Positions 17,004 through 25,180 of a DNA stretch of 27,132 bases are shown here, in pieces (position 1 is the first letter of the stretch; each line of letters begins with the position of its first letter). A model generated the notes under the pieces. That model saw only the letters and a program-made list of their open reading frames with translations, searched no databases and was not told the DNA's origin. Location: contig CAJOMK010000026.1 of NCBI GenBank assembly GCA_905235495.1, positions 1 to 27,132 on the forward strand. Direction: 5' to 3'. The stretch comes from an uncultured Methanobrevibacter sp. (GTDB taxonomy: Archaea > Methanobacteriota > Methanobacteria > Methanobacteriales > Methanobacteriaceae). The position numbers and the translations under genes were made by a program.

Positions 17004-17867
17004 ATGAGTTTAAATAAAGACGAATTCAACGATAAGATATTCTCAAGGATTAATAATCTGATAAATGATTATGGGTTGATTAAGGAGAATGAAAAAATAG
17101 TTATTGCCTTATCAGGTGGTAAGGACAGTGTTTTAACTCTGCATGCACTTAAGAATTATCAGGAAAATGCTGATTTTGATTTTGAACTTGTAGCTATTTC
17201 AGTTGATGAGGGAATTGCAGGTTATCGTCAGCATGGAATTGATGCTGCAGTAAATAATGCAAAAGTTTTGGATATTCCTCTCATTCAAAAATCCTTTAAA
17301 GAGGAAGAAGGATTCGCATTGGATGACATTTATTCCTATTTTAAAAGCGCTTGCATTCCATGTGGAGTCTTTAGACGTAATATCTTAAATAAGACAGCTT
17401 ATGAAATAGGGGCTGATAAGATAGCAACAGGTCATAATCTTGATGACGAGATACAATCCTTTCTGATGAGCTTTTCAAGAGGGGATACAGTTAAGTTTTC
17501 TAAATTCGGACCAGAACTTAATCAGATTCATGAAAAGTTGGTTCCAAGAATCAAACCCTTATGGAACACATCTGAAAAAGAAGTGGGTATGTGGGCAATC
17601 ATTAATGACATTGAGATTCATTTGGATGAATGCCCTTATTCCAATCTTTCATTAAGGGCTAAGATAAAAGAGTTTTTAAATAATACAGAATCTAAGCATC
17701 CTGGAACTAAAGAAAATGTTTTGGAGTCATTTAAGCAAATCTTAGATGTTGATAATATTAGAACAGTTCTCAATGAATGTGAAAGATGCGGAGAACCAAC
17801 ATCAGCTAAGGTTTGTAAAGCTTGTGAGATTAAGGATATTGTTAATGAGAATCTTAACGAAAAATGA
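17004..17867 (+). CDS. TtuA/Ncs6/CTU1-family tRNA 2-thiolation ATPase
   Basis: This PP-loop ATPase adenylates tRNA uridine and helps replace its oxygen by sulfur (2-thiouridine at position 54 or at the wobble position). The 287 residues show the PP-loop SGGKDS at 37-42, the catalytic cysteine pair C117/C120 in CIPCGVFRRN, and GHNLDDE at 143-149. C210 lies in DECPYS, and a C-terminal zinc site is formed by C259/C262 and C271/C274 (CERC, CKAC). The N-terminal zinc finger that many family members carry before the PP-loop is absent: an in-frame stop upstream rules out a longer start. The ATG follows GTGGTATC. It is probably cotranscribed with the aminotransferase gene upstream. Which uridine is modified cannot be told. 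Confidence 0.87.
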   Translation: MSLNKDEFNDKIFSRINNLINDYGLIKENEKIVIALSGGKDSVLTLHALKNYQENADFDFELVAISVDEGIAGYRQHGIDAAVNNAKVLDIPLIQKSFKEEEGFALDDIYSYFKSACIPCGVFRRNILNKTAYEIGADKIATGHNLDDEIQSFLMSFSRGDTVKFSKFGPELNQIHEKLVPRIKPLWNTSEKEVGMWAIINDIEIHLDECPYSNLSLRAKIKEFLNNTESKHPGTKENVLESFKQILDVDNIRTVLNECERCGEPTSAKVCKACEIKDIVNENLNEK

Positions 17868-17885
17868 GTTTTCTTTAATTTATTT

Positions 17886-17960
17886 ATCCTATTTTATTTT
17901 ATCTTATTTTATTTTATCTTATTTTATTTTATCTTATTTTATTTTATCTTATTTTATTTT
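17886..17960 (+). repeat. Tandem repeat, five copies of a 15-base unit
   Basis: Five head-to-tail copies of ATCTTATTTTATTTT fill 17886-17960; the first reads ATCCT at its start and the others are identical. Diverged TTTTATT copies continue to about 18000. It begins 18 bases after the stop of the tRNA thiolase gene, between convergent genes. The T-rich plus strand could act as a series of U-tracts for 3'-end formation. Confidence 0.9.
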
Positions 17961-18024
17961 ATTTAATTTATTTTATTCATTTTATTTTATTTATTTTATT
18001 TTCAACGAACAAATTAATTTTGTC

Positions 18025-18060
18025 AAAAAAAAAGAAAAAAGAAATTAATAAATTAATTTC
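18025..18060 (-). terminator. Hairpin plus T-tract at the end of the exchanger gene
   Basis: GAAATTAAT and ATTAATTTC (18041-18049 and 18052-18060) form a perfect stem that overlaps the stop codon at 18053-18055. On the minus strand it is followed by a T-rich run (TTTTTTCTTTTTTTTTG). This is terminator-like for the minus-strand gene. Confidence 0.5.
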
Positions 18061-18994
18061 TTATTATGATAAATGCCATATAAAGTATGAATAGAGCTAC
18101 TAAGACAGCTCCTTCTTTTTTATCCACTTCATTTTTACTGTATGCAAATATTGCACCTATAATTGTAATGATAGTCATTAAACCTATATCAGATACCATT
18201 TCAGGTGCGATTGGTAAAGGACTGATTGCACTGCTTATACCTAAAATGAATAGGATATTGAAGATATTTGATCCAAGTACATTACCTATTACAATATCAT
18301 TATCTCCTTTTTTAAGTGCTGTGATAGATGTAACAAGTTCAGGCAAGGATGTTCCTATAGCAACAATGGTAAGACCTATGAGCGCATCACTTAATCCGAA
18401 TGTGCTTGCAATGAAACTTGCACCGTCTACAACTAAATCTGAACCGATTATGATACCGATAATACCAATAATTATGTAAACAAATGCTTTTGGTATTGAT
18501 AGTTTCACTTCAATCTCTTGAGACATTGCTTCCTTATCTTGTCTTGCTTCTTGAACAAGGCGATAAACATAAGCGATAATGACAATCAGGAAGATTATTC
18601 CACATAATCTGCTTATTTCTCCAAAAATTATAACTATTATAAGCAAACCGATTGTAGAAATGACTAAAAATGGGAAATCCCTTTTAATCAATATCTTATC
18701 AACTGTTAATGTTCCAAGCAATGCGGAAATACCAATAACCGCTAATATGTTGAATATATTACTACCTACAACATTACCTAAGGATATTGCATTAGTTCCA
18801 GCAAATGCTGAGGTAATGGATACCGCTGCTTCAGGTGCACTTGTACCGAATGCAACAATTGTTAAACCTACAATTATTGTAGGTATCTTTAGATTGTATG
18901 CTACATTACTTGCACCATCTACAAATACATCTGCACCCTTTATTAAAAGTACAAATCCTATAATAAGTAAAATGACTTGAAATATTAATCCTAT
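18053..18994 (-). CDS. Sodium/calcium exchanger family (CaCA) protein, apparent ATA start
   Basis: This is a cation/Ca2+ exchanger of the CaCA superfamily, as in archaeal NCX, about ten membrane helices in two inverted halves. Both alpha repeats are intact: VGLTIVAFGTSAPE (42-55) with GNVVGSNIFN (73-82), and IGLTIVAIGTSLPE (206-219) with GNVLGSNIFN (237-246). The frame is open across 313 codons, the usual size. No ATG, GTG or TTG begins it: the first in-frame one, a TTG at 18721, would lose the whole first alpha repeat. A strong GGAGG at 19002-19006 sits seven bases before ATA at 18994, exactly where a start should be. It is either a rare AUA start or a mutated start codon. The gene lies 36 bases after tlyC, probably in one operon. 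Confidence 0.88.
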   Translation of the reverse strand: MGLIFQVILLIIGFVLLIKGADVFVDGASNVAYNLKIPTIIVGLTIVAFGTSAPEAAVSITSAFAGTNAISLGNVVGSNIFNILAVIGISALLGTLTVDKILIKRDFPFLVISTIGLLIIVIIFGEISRLCGIIFLIVIIAYVYRLVQEARQDKEAMSQEIEVKLSIPKAFVYIIIGIIGIIIGSDLVVDGASFIASTFGLSDALIGLTIVAIGTSLPELVTSITALKKGDNDIVIGNVLGSNIFNILFILGISSAISPLPIAPEMVSDIGLMTIITIIGAIFAYSKNEVDKKEGAVLVALFILYMAFIIIRN

Positions 18995-19001
18995 CGTTAT
19001 T

Positions 19002-19006
19002 CCTCC
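19002..19006 (-). promoter_or_regulatory. Ribosome binding site that fixes the ATA start of the exchanger gene
   Basis: The minus strand reads AAGGAGGAATAACGATA. GGAGG is the strongest such site near this gene, and seven bases separate it from ATA at 18994. ACG at 18997 has only four bases of spacing. It also ties the start to the position where homologs begin. Confidence 0.7.
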
Positions 19007-19030
19007 TTATTTTAAATGAATATATAAAAC

Positions 19031-20377
19031 TTATTTTTCTTGGCTTTCAAGGTCTAACTTGTTTGCATCCTCTTCGTTGATTGTAACTAAAATCTTATCG
19101 ATATGGTTTGCATCCATGTCCACAATTTCAAAGGTGAATTTGCCTTCATGGAATATTTCACCGGCTTCCGGTATTTTTCCTGCATGTGAAAGGATGAATC
19201 CTGCAATGGTTGTATAACCGTCTTCCACTTCATTAGGCATATCCTCTTCGATTTCAAACAAGTCTTTAAAGTCTTCAATAGAGAATCTACCATCGATTAA
19301 CCAAGAGTAATCTTTTCTTTCAATTGCTTTAGGATCATCTTCTTCATCGATACCAGGAATATCTCCCACAATTCCTTCAAGAAGGTCGTTTAATGTAATT
19401 AATCCTACTACACTTCCAAATTCATCTACAACAAGAACCATATGAACATATTCTCTGTTTTCCTTGAATTCTTGAAGCAAATCCATTGAAAGCATATTTT
19501 CAGGAACAACCAGTGGGGATTTAACAGTTTCTTTGATGTCCACATCTTTGCCTAAGAAGATTTCGCTTAATAGGTCTTTAGCTTGAACAACACCTATGAA
19601 GTCATCCAATTCTCCTTCAGCAACAGGGAAAATGGATCTTTTACTGTTAATGATTTTTTCTTTGTTTTCCTCAAAGTCATCTTCCAAATCAATCCAGATT
19701 ATTTCGCTTCTTGGAGTCATTATCATATCCACTTTCTGGTCATCTAAACGGAACACCCTTTTGATGATGTCTTCTTCCTCTTCAGCGATTGTTCCATCTT
19801 CAATACCTTCTTCAATAAGAAGTCTGACTTCATCTTCTGTAACAATCTCTTCTTTTGGTGAGGAACCAACGATTCTGAGGGCAAGATTTGTTGAACTATT
19901 GAGTAATCTCACAACTGGCTTACAGATCAATGAACTTATCTGCATGAATTTTGCGGTTTTCAATGAATAACCTTCAGGGGCATTCAATGCCATTCTTTTT
20001 GGTATAATTTCACCAATTAAGATTGTGAAGTATGTAGTGACAAGAATAACAAATATGAAACTTAATTGGTAGCTGTAAGGTATATATGGGCTTAAAAAGT
20101 TACCAATAGGTTCAGAAAAAGTAGTTCCGCCCATTGCCCCAGTGATAATTGCTGTAAATGTTATACCAATTTGTACAGTAGATAAAAAGTCACTAACATT
20201 ATCCATTGAGTCTAAAACAAGTGGTGCTCTTTTATCTCCATCATCTGCAATTTTTTGCATTCTAATTCTTCTAGTGGATACCACAGCAATTTCTGCAAGA
20301 GAGAAAAGTCCGTTAAGCAAAATTAAAATTATTATTATTAATATTTCAATTCCTATAATTATCGAGTCCATTTCCAT
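19031..20377 (-). CDS. CNNM/TlyC-type transporter (DUF21, CBS pair, CorC/HlyC domain)
   Basis: The protein is a membrane protein of the CorB/CNNM/hemolysin-C group, linked to Mg2+ or other divalent-cation transport. It has about 448 residues. The DUF21 domain spans about 1-190, with helices at roughly 7-27, 70-90, 105-130, and GEIIPKR near 122-128. A CBS pair starts at MTPRSEIIWID near 220 and includes LVVDEFGSVVGLITLNDLLE. The CorC_HlyC domain closes the protein (DYSWLIDGRFSIEDF, YTTIAGFILSHAGKIPEAGE). A TTG at 20392 could extend it, but AAGGA lies just before the ATG at 20377; ATG at 20371 is also possible. It is followed 36 bases later by the CaCA exchanger, suggesting a shared ion-homeostasis operon. 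Confidence 0.92.
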   Translation of the reverse strand: MEMDSIIIGIEILIIIILILLNGLFSLAEIAVVSTRRIRMQKIADDGDKRAPLVLDSMDNVSDFLSTVQIGITFTAIITGAMGGTTFSEPIGNFLSPYIPYSYQLSFIFVILVTTYFTILIGEIIPKRMALNAPEGYSLKTAKFMQISSLICKPVVRLLNSSTNLALRIVGSSPKEEIVTEDEVRLLIEEGIEDGTIAEEEEDIIKRVFRLDDQKVDMIMTPRSEIIWIDLEDDFEENKEKIINSKRSIFPVAEGELDDFIGVVQAKDLLSEIFLGKDVDIKETVKSPLVVPENMLSMDLLQEFKENREYVHMVLVVDEFGSVVGLITLNDLLEGIVGDIPGIDEEDDPKAIERKDYSWLIDGRFSIEDFKDLFEIEEDMPNEVEDGYTTIAGFILSHAGKIPEAGEIFHEGKFTFEIVDMDANHIDKILVTINEEDANKLDLESQEK

Positions 20378-20585
20378 TAAGTCCTTAAACAATTTTGTAT
20401 TTAAAATTTTAAATATTTTTTATATAGTTTATTATGTAAAAATTAGTATTTAATAATAAGTATTTAATTATATTTATTAATTATATTTATAAATTTAATG
20501 TTTTTTAGTTCGTTTGATTAAATAATTTTTAAAACTTTATAATGATTTGATTATATTTTTTCAAAATTATGATTAGTTTTGCAAT

Positions 20586-20846
20586 TTATAATTCTCTCAT
20601 TTTTCTATCAATCTGATTAAGGAATTTGTTGTTTTTAAATTTCTCTGCAGTACTAAACATAGAACCGCCATAAATTTCTTCCTGCATTCTTTGGACGGCT
20701 AAAGAAGCTTCTTGTGCAGTTTCTACTCTTTGAAGGATTCTGCGGTCTTTTACTTTAACTGTTTTTCCACAGGTACATCTTCTTGTAGCCCTTCCTTTCT
20801 TTGCATAAAGAACCCTTCCGCAGTTGCATCTAAATATTAAGTACAT
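20586..20846 (-). CDS. DUF1922 family small cysteine-rich protein
   Basis: This 86-residue protein resembles DUF1922, a small methanogen family. The N-terminal half has two cysteine knuckles, CNCGRVLYAKKG and CTCGKTVKV, which could bind zinc in a rubredoxin-like ribbon. The rest is a basic, helical segment (AQEASLAVQRMQEEIYGG and onward). Its function is unknown; the basic zinc-ribbon character would suit nucleic-acid or ribosome binding, which is inference. The frame extends to a GTG or similar codon at 20858, but the ATG at 20846 is preceded by GAGG at normal spacing. It lies 58 bases after the traB-like gene on the same strand and may share its transcript. Confidence 0.82.
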   Translation of the reverse strand: MYLIFRCNCGRVLYAKKGRATRRCTCGKTVKVKDRRILQRVETAQEASLAVQRMQEEIYGGSMFSTAEKFKNNKFLNQIDRKMREL

Positions 20847-20904
20847 AGTTAACCTCAATTATTATTTTTTAAAGAACCATTTTCTTTTGGAGTTTTATTA
20901 ATAA

Positions 20905-22055
20905 TTATCCTCCAAATAACTTCATGAATAATGGAATAAATACTTGGGAGGGCAATATGATAAGGGTTGCTATACTTACTCCTAAGTTGGTTCCAACAAC
21001 TACAAGCAATATTCTGATGATATTGTTGTTCCACAAGTCTCTAAAGCTTTCAATTTTGCCTAAATTGTTGATGTCCTGTTTTCTCACATGTCTGTATTTA
21101 GCTTCTGCAAGACCTGAAGCAATGGGTGAATGATTGTTAGCGGAGCAACCAATCCTCCAATTAATGCAGATTGGATTTTAGAACCAGAAAGAATTGAACC
21201 TAGGAATCCCATAATCATGCTGATTACAATGAATTGTTCGATATCCCCTTCTATTCGAATACCATTCATCCAAGCAAGAAAAAATATCACTACAAATGAA
21301 ATAGGGATCAATGCTAAAATGATTTTAAGCCAAGAAATTCCTCTTTTTTTGTTTATGTTATTTAATTCAGCATAGCTTGGCAAGGTTTCAGGGTAATTAA
21401 GGTATTCTATTATTCCCTCCTTATGCCCTGCACCTACAACAGCTATTACCCTATCCTCTGGGATTCCTAAAATTCCTTTTGCAAGGTATGCATCCCTTTC
21501 TTTAACAAGGGCATTGTATGCTCCAGGTGAGGCTTCCTTAAAGTATTCCATGGCCTGGTCTATATTTGATTGTTCCTTCAACTCTTCGATATTTATCTCT
21601 TCTTCATCTGATGAGAATAATGAGCCAATAATTCCGTATACGAATTTTAGCTTTTCCCAAGTGTTCATGCTGTTCAATACCCTTTGAAGTGTGATATTGA
21701 TGTCTCTGTCAATGAGGGCAATTCTACATCCAATCTCTTCAGAGGCTTCGATTGCACCAATCATTTCAGCACCAGGCTTTATGTCAACATCTTCACCAAT
21801 CTTATTTTGCATATAGGAAAGAAGAGTTGTAACTAAGAAAACACCGACTTTGTTTTCTTTTATGATTTTAGTAATATGAATTGTATCATCTTCTATGACA
21901 CCATTTTTTTCATTCATTAACCTTTGGTATCGTCCTTTATCTAATTCAATAGCAACCACATCAGGTTGGTCTTCTAAAATAGCTGCTTTTACTTCCTCTA
22001 CACTATTATGAGACACGTGTGCAGTTCCTATAATTTTTAAACATTCTCTAATCAT
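20905..22055 (-). pseudogene. TraB/PrgY-family membrane protein, interrupted by a 4-base deletion
   Basis: The family (TraB/PrgY, related to Tiki/ChaN) pairs an N-terminal cytosolic domain with C-terminal membrane helices; its archaeal role is unknown. Conserved motifs are present: GTAHVS (10-15), ELDKGRY (37-43), DRDINITLQR (116-125) and GAGHKEG (208-214). Helices follow (LKIILALIPISFVVIFFLAW, FIVISMIMGFLGSIL, GLVAPLTIIHPLL). Near 21117-21122 the frame changes. The first frame stops at 21084. The other frame supplies ASGLAEAKYRHVRKQ, IESFRDLWNNNIIRILLV and the end at 20905. The join reads CCATTGCTTCAGG, where CCATTGCTTGCTTCAGG would restore HPLLASGLAEA. Loss of one GCTT unit explains it. The ATG at 22055 has AAGGA seven bases upstream. 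Repaired, the protein would be 384 residues. Confidence 0.88.
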
Positions 22056-22421
22056 TAGATAATCCTTCTTAAATGTTTTTATTGCCATTAAAATTTTTAC
22101 TAATTATATTTTATTAGTTTTATTATGTTATTTTTCTTATATTAATTATATTAATTGTGCTTATAAACTTTTTGAAAGCAAATTAAAATTAATCTTAATA
22201 TTTTTGTTCGATAGTATGTCAATAGTGTGTTCAATGTATGTTTATAATTTTTATATTTAGTGATATATAATATTTAATAAGAATTAATTAATAAGTATTA
22301 AAATTAAAGTTTAAAATTATTTAGATTAAATTAAAAAATATTAAAGTTTTAATTAAAAAAAATATTAAAATTTGAATAAATTTTAGAAAAATATTATTTT
22401 TATCTTTTTTTGAGGAATATT
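22056..22421. other. Divergent A+T-rich spacer (traB-like / unknown gene)
   Basis: This 366-base spacer is nearly pure A+T with one slightly mixed patch near 22205-22245 (TAGTATGTCAATAGTGTG and similar). It presumably holds two promoters. I cannot single out a TATA box with confidence and see no gene or strong inverted repeat. Confidence 0.45.
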
Positions 22422-23054
22422 ATGATAGTTGTAACAACTCAAATGTGTAAGCAAATAATGGAATGGGCAGGACTGGATGATTTTAAAGTAAACAGGTTTC
22501 CAGATGAGGAAGAAGGAGACTTTGCCATTTTGCTTTCAGAAAGTAAAGTGAAAATGGATTCATTAGCAATCAAAATAAATACATTCTCTCAAATTAAAGA
22601 AAGCATTAAAATTGTATCTGACCTTCTATTTGAAAAGAATTTGATTGAAAAAGCTATTGGTGATGAGGATATTGAAGCTATTTTTGCAAATTATGCAAAT
22701 GTTGATGAAGACATTAAATATGCCATTTTGAGTGAAGATAAATTCAATAAGATAAGGGAGTCAAATAAGGATAAAAAAGTAAAGGTCTATTCGGAATTCC
22801 TAAAGGATTTGGTTTGCGATATTGGGGCAACAGTCATCGATTTCAAATATGATAAGGACGATAATACTAAGTTAGGAATGAATTTTGATTATTTGGTTTA
22901 TCCTGATTATTTGGAAGAAGAGGTTTCAAAAAGAGAGAATTTAGGCTCTGATGAGTTTAAGGCAATTAAAATATTAAGTCACAACAATATCTCAAAGGAT
23001 CCGATATTAAAAGCAGAATCAAGATATTCTATTTTAATAAGTAAAATGGATTAA
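22422..23054 (+). CDS. Unrecognised soluble protein, probably conserved in methanogens
   Basis: I do not recognise this 210-residue protein. It opens with a hydrophobic strand and two nearby charged motifs (MIVVTTQMCKQIMEWAGLDD, then FPDEEEGDFAILLSESK). A lysine-rich amphipathic stretch follows (MDSLAIKINTFSQIKESIK). It is acidic, has only two cysteines (about 9 and 148), and shows no signal peptide or membrane helix. The alternation of strands and helices suggests an alpha/beta fold. TTG at 22410 would extend it by four residues, but AGGA five bases before the ATG at 22422 supports the shorter form. It lies 132 bases upstream of serS on the same strand. Its codon use is like the neighbours, so it is very likely a real gene. 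Confidence 0.75.
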   Translation: MIVVTTQMCKQIMEWAGLDDFKVNRFPDEEEGDFAILLSESKVKMDSLAIKINTFSQIKESIKIVSDLLFEKNLIEKAIGDEDIEAIFANYANVDEDIKYAILSEDKFNKIRESNKDKKVKVYSEFLKDLVCDIGATVIDFKYDKDDNTKLGMNFDYLVYPDYLEEEVSKRENLGSDEFKAIKILSHNNISKDPILKAESRYSILISKMD

Positions 23055-23186
23055 TCTCAATTAAGCAAAATAATTATTAAATAAGAGAAATATATTATTT
23101 ATTAATAAAAATTTTATGATAAAATTTTATGGTTGCTAAAATTATAATTACTTAATTATTTTATTCATTTAAAAGGAGAATAAACA

Positions 23187-24464
23187 GTGTTAGACATTAA
23201 ATTATTCAGAGAAAATCCTGAAATAATATTTGACTCTGAGAAGAAAAGATTTAGAAGCACAGAAAATGCAGAGAAAGTTATTGAATATGACACCTTATGG
23301 AGAGAAGGTGAAAGAAGATTAAACTCTTTAAGAGCAGAGAAAAACAAATTATCCAAATCATTTAAAAAAGCTAAACAGGAAGGCAATATTGAAGAAGTCA
23401 TTGCAAAATCCAAGGAACTTGCTAATGAAATTAAAGAGGTAAGTGCTAAAAATGCAGAATACCTTGCTCTTAGAGATGATTACAGATACAAAGTTGGAAA
23501 CATCATCGATGAAGATGTTCCTATTTCTGATACTGAAGATGACAATGTGGTTGTCAGAACTTATGGTGAAATTCCGGAGTATGACTTTGAATTGTTGAAT
23601 CATGTGGATTTGATCAATAAGATTGATGGAGCAGACCTTGAAACTGCAGCAAGCATTGCAGGTGCAAGATTCTACTACTTGAAAAGAGACATCTTGCATT
23701 TGAACTTGGCACTGATTCAATTTGCACTTTCCGAACTCGAAGCTGAAGGTTACATTCCAATGCAAACTCCTTTCTTTGTAAAAGGAGAAGTTGCAGCTGA
23801 AACTTCAGAGCTTGGCGAGTTTGAAGAAACATTATACAAAGTTGAAAATGAAGACATGTACTTGATTGCAACTGCTGAACAGACATTGGCAGCACTTCAC
23901 AGAAATGAAATCATCAACCCTGAAGACTTGCCATTAAGGTACTGTGCACTTTCAACCTGCTTTAGAAAAGAAGCTGGTTCTCACGGTAAAGATACCTTAG
24001 GAATCTTTAGAGTTCACCAATTTGAAAAGATTGAACAGTTCATCTTCTCCACTCCTGAAGATTCAAGAAAACAACATGATCATTTAATGGAAGTAACTGA
24101 AAGAATCTATCAGAAATTAGGTCTTCCATATCAAGTCATAGCTATTGTATCTTCAGCTTTAAACGATAATGCTGCTATTAAATATGACCTTGAAGCTTGG
24201 TTCCCAGGTTCTGGTGCATTTAGAGAATTGGTTAGCTGTACCAACTGTAAGGATTATCAAGCTCGTAAAACCAAAACAAGATATGGTAGGGCAGGTTCTG
24301 GAGATGCTCAAATATTGCACACTTTAAACAGTACAGCTATTGCTACTGAAAGAACCATCTGTTGTATTTTAGAAAACTATCAACAAGCTGATGGAAGCAT
24401 AAAAGTCCCAGAGGTATTAGTACCTTATATGGGAGGAAAAACAGTTATTGGAGCAAAAGAATAA
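23187..24464 (+). CDS. serS: Seryl-tRNA synthetase, canonical class IIa type
   Basis: SerRS charges tRNA-Ser with serine. The 425-residue protein has the N-terminal long coiled-coil arm (about 30-105, e.g. WREGERRLNSLRAEKNKLS) that clamps the tRNA variable arm. The class II core follows: TAEQ at 229-232, motif 2 FRKEAGSHGKDTLGIFRVHQ at 259-278, then ELVSCTNCKDYQARK and motif 3 around TLNSTAIATERTICCILENY. This is the canonical SerRS, not the idiosyncratic methanogen-type SerRS, which has a different N-terminal domain. The start is GTG at 23187, with AAGGAG eight bases upstream. It converges with the DUF308-like gene, only 28 bases away. Confidence 0.96.
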   Translation: MLDIKLFRENPEIIFDSEKKRFRSTENAEKVIEYDTLWREGERRLNSLRAEKNKLSKSFKKAKQEGNIEEVIAKSKELANEIKEVSAKNAEYLALRDDYRYKVGNIIDEDVPISDTEDDNVVVRTYGEIPEYDFELLNHVDLINKIDGADLETAASIAGARFYYLKRDILHLNLALIQFALSELEAEGYIPMQTPFFVKGEVAAETSELGEFEETLYKVENEDMYLIATAEQTLAALHRNEIINPEDLPLRYCALSTCFRKEAGSHGKDTLGIFRVHQFEKIEQFIFSTPEDSRKQHDHLMEVTERIYQKLGLPYQVIAIVSSALNDNAAIKYDLEAWFPGSGAFRELVSCTNCKDYQARKTKTRYGRAGSGDAQILHTLNSTAIATERTICCILENYQQADGSIKVPEVLVPYMGGKTVIGAKE

Positions 24465-24492
24465 AATTATTCTTTGCTTTCTAATTCTTTTT

Positions 24493-24984
24493 TTAAATTA
24501 CTTCTGTTTGAAAATAGCCAGTTATACCATAAACTATTAATACAATACCTATAATGATAGTGATTAATATAGAATTGTTTGCTGCAAACATTGCAATGAA
24601 CAAAACAACTATTCCTAATACTAAACTCATAATGGAACTAGTTTTATTAATGGTTAATCCTACAAGTAATCTGATTATAGCTGATACAATTAACATAAAT
24701 CCTACGATGTAGAATTGTAATCCTACTAGGAAGGAAATTGCATTGGTTCCAAATATGAATGCTAATCCTAAAATAATCATTACAACACCAAAGATTGCTG
24801 CAACGGTTGAATATGCAGGTGAAATGTCTTTTGAAATCACTCCTGTGTATGCTAAGAGTACACCGAAAATGAATACACTTGCACCAATAAGGATGGAAAT
24901 GAGATTAGCACTAAACATTGGGAAGATTATGAATATTAAACCAATAATAATGGAAATAATTGACATAATTTTATATGATTCCAT
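24493..24984 (-). CDS. DUF308/HdeD-like multi-pass membrane protein
   Basis: This 163-residue protein is almost entirely hydrophobic. About six membrane helices are visible, in three similar hairpins, such as IMSIISIIIGLIFIIFPMF, STVAAIFGVVMIILGLAFIF and IMSLVLGIVVLFIAMFA. This threefold repeat is typical of DUF308 (HdeD-like) proteins; in enterobacteria HdeD is linked to acid resistance, but the archaeal role is unknown. The GTG that would add three residues is part of the ribosome binding site GAGGTGA, so the ATG at 24984 is used. It stands alone on the minus strand between serS and the nitroreductase gene. Other small membrane families cannot be excluded. Confidence 0.8.
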   Translation of the reverse strand: MESYKIMSIISIIIGLIFIIFPMFSANLISILIGASVFIFGVLLAYTGVISKDISPAYSTVAAIFGVVMIILGLAFIFGTNAISFLVGLQFYIVGFMLIVSAIIRLLVGLTINKTSSIMSLVLGIVVLFIAMFAANNSILITIIIGIVLIVYGITGYFQTEVI

Positions 24985-25180
24985 TTTTTTCACCTCATTA
25001 ATTTGAATTAATATATATTTTATTATTAAATATAAAAATTATTATTTTTTATAAATTTTATGAATTTCCTTATTTCATTCACTATTCCATTTACCTCCAT
25101 TTATCCTTTTTTTTTAAAAAATTATTTAAACTATTAAAAATTATATCATATTAAATATAATTAAAAAAATAGGAGTTAAT

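Noticed and set aside
17746..18048. Plus-strand frame coding a repetitive LSYFI pattern
   Set aside because: It overlaps the 3' end of the tRNA thiolase gene in another frame and then translates the 15-base tandem repeat; it has no ribosome binding site and is low complexity.
18053..18721. Exchanger gene as a 222-residue protein starting at TTG
   Set aside because: Conserved exchanger sequence, including the first alpha repeat, continues upstream without a stop to a strong ribosome binding site; the TTG is internal.
20905..21087. Independent 60-residue membrane protein
   Set aside because: It matches the C-terminal end of TraB-family proteins and joins the upstream frame if four bases are restored.
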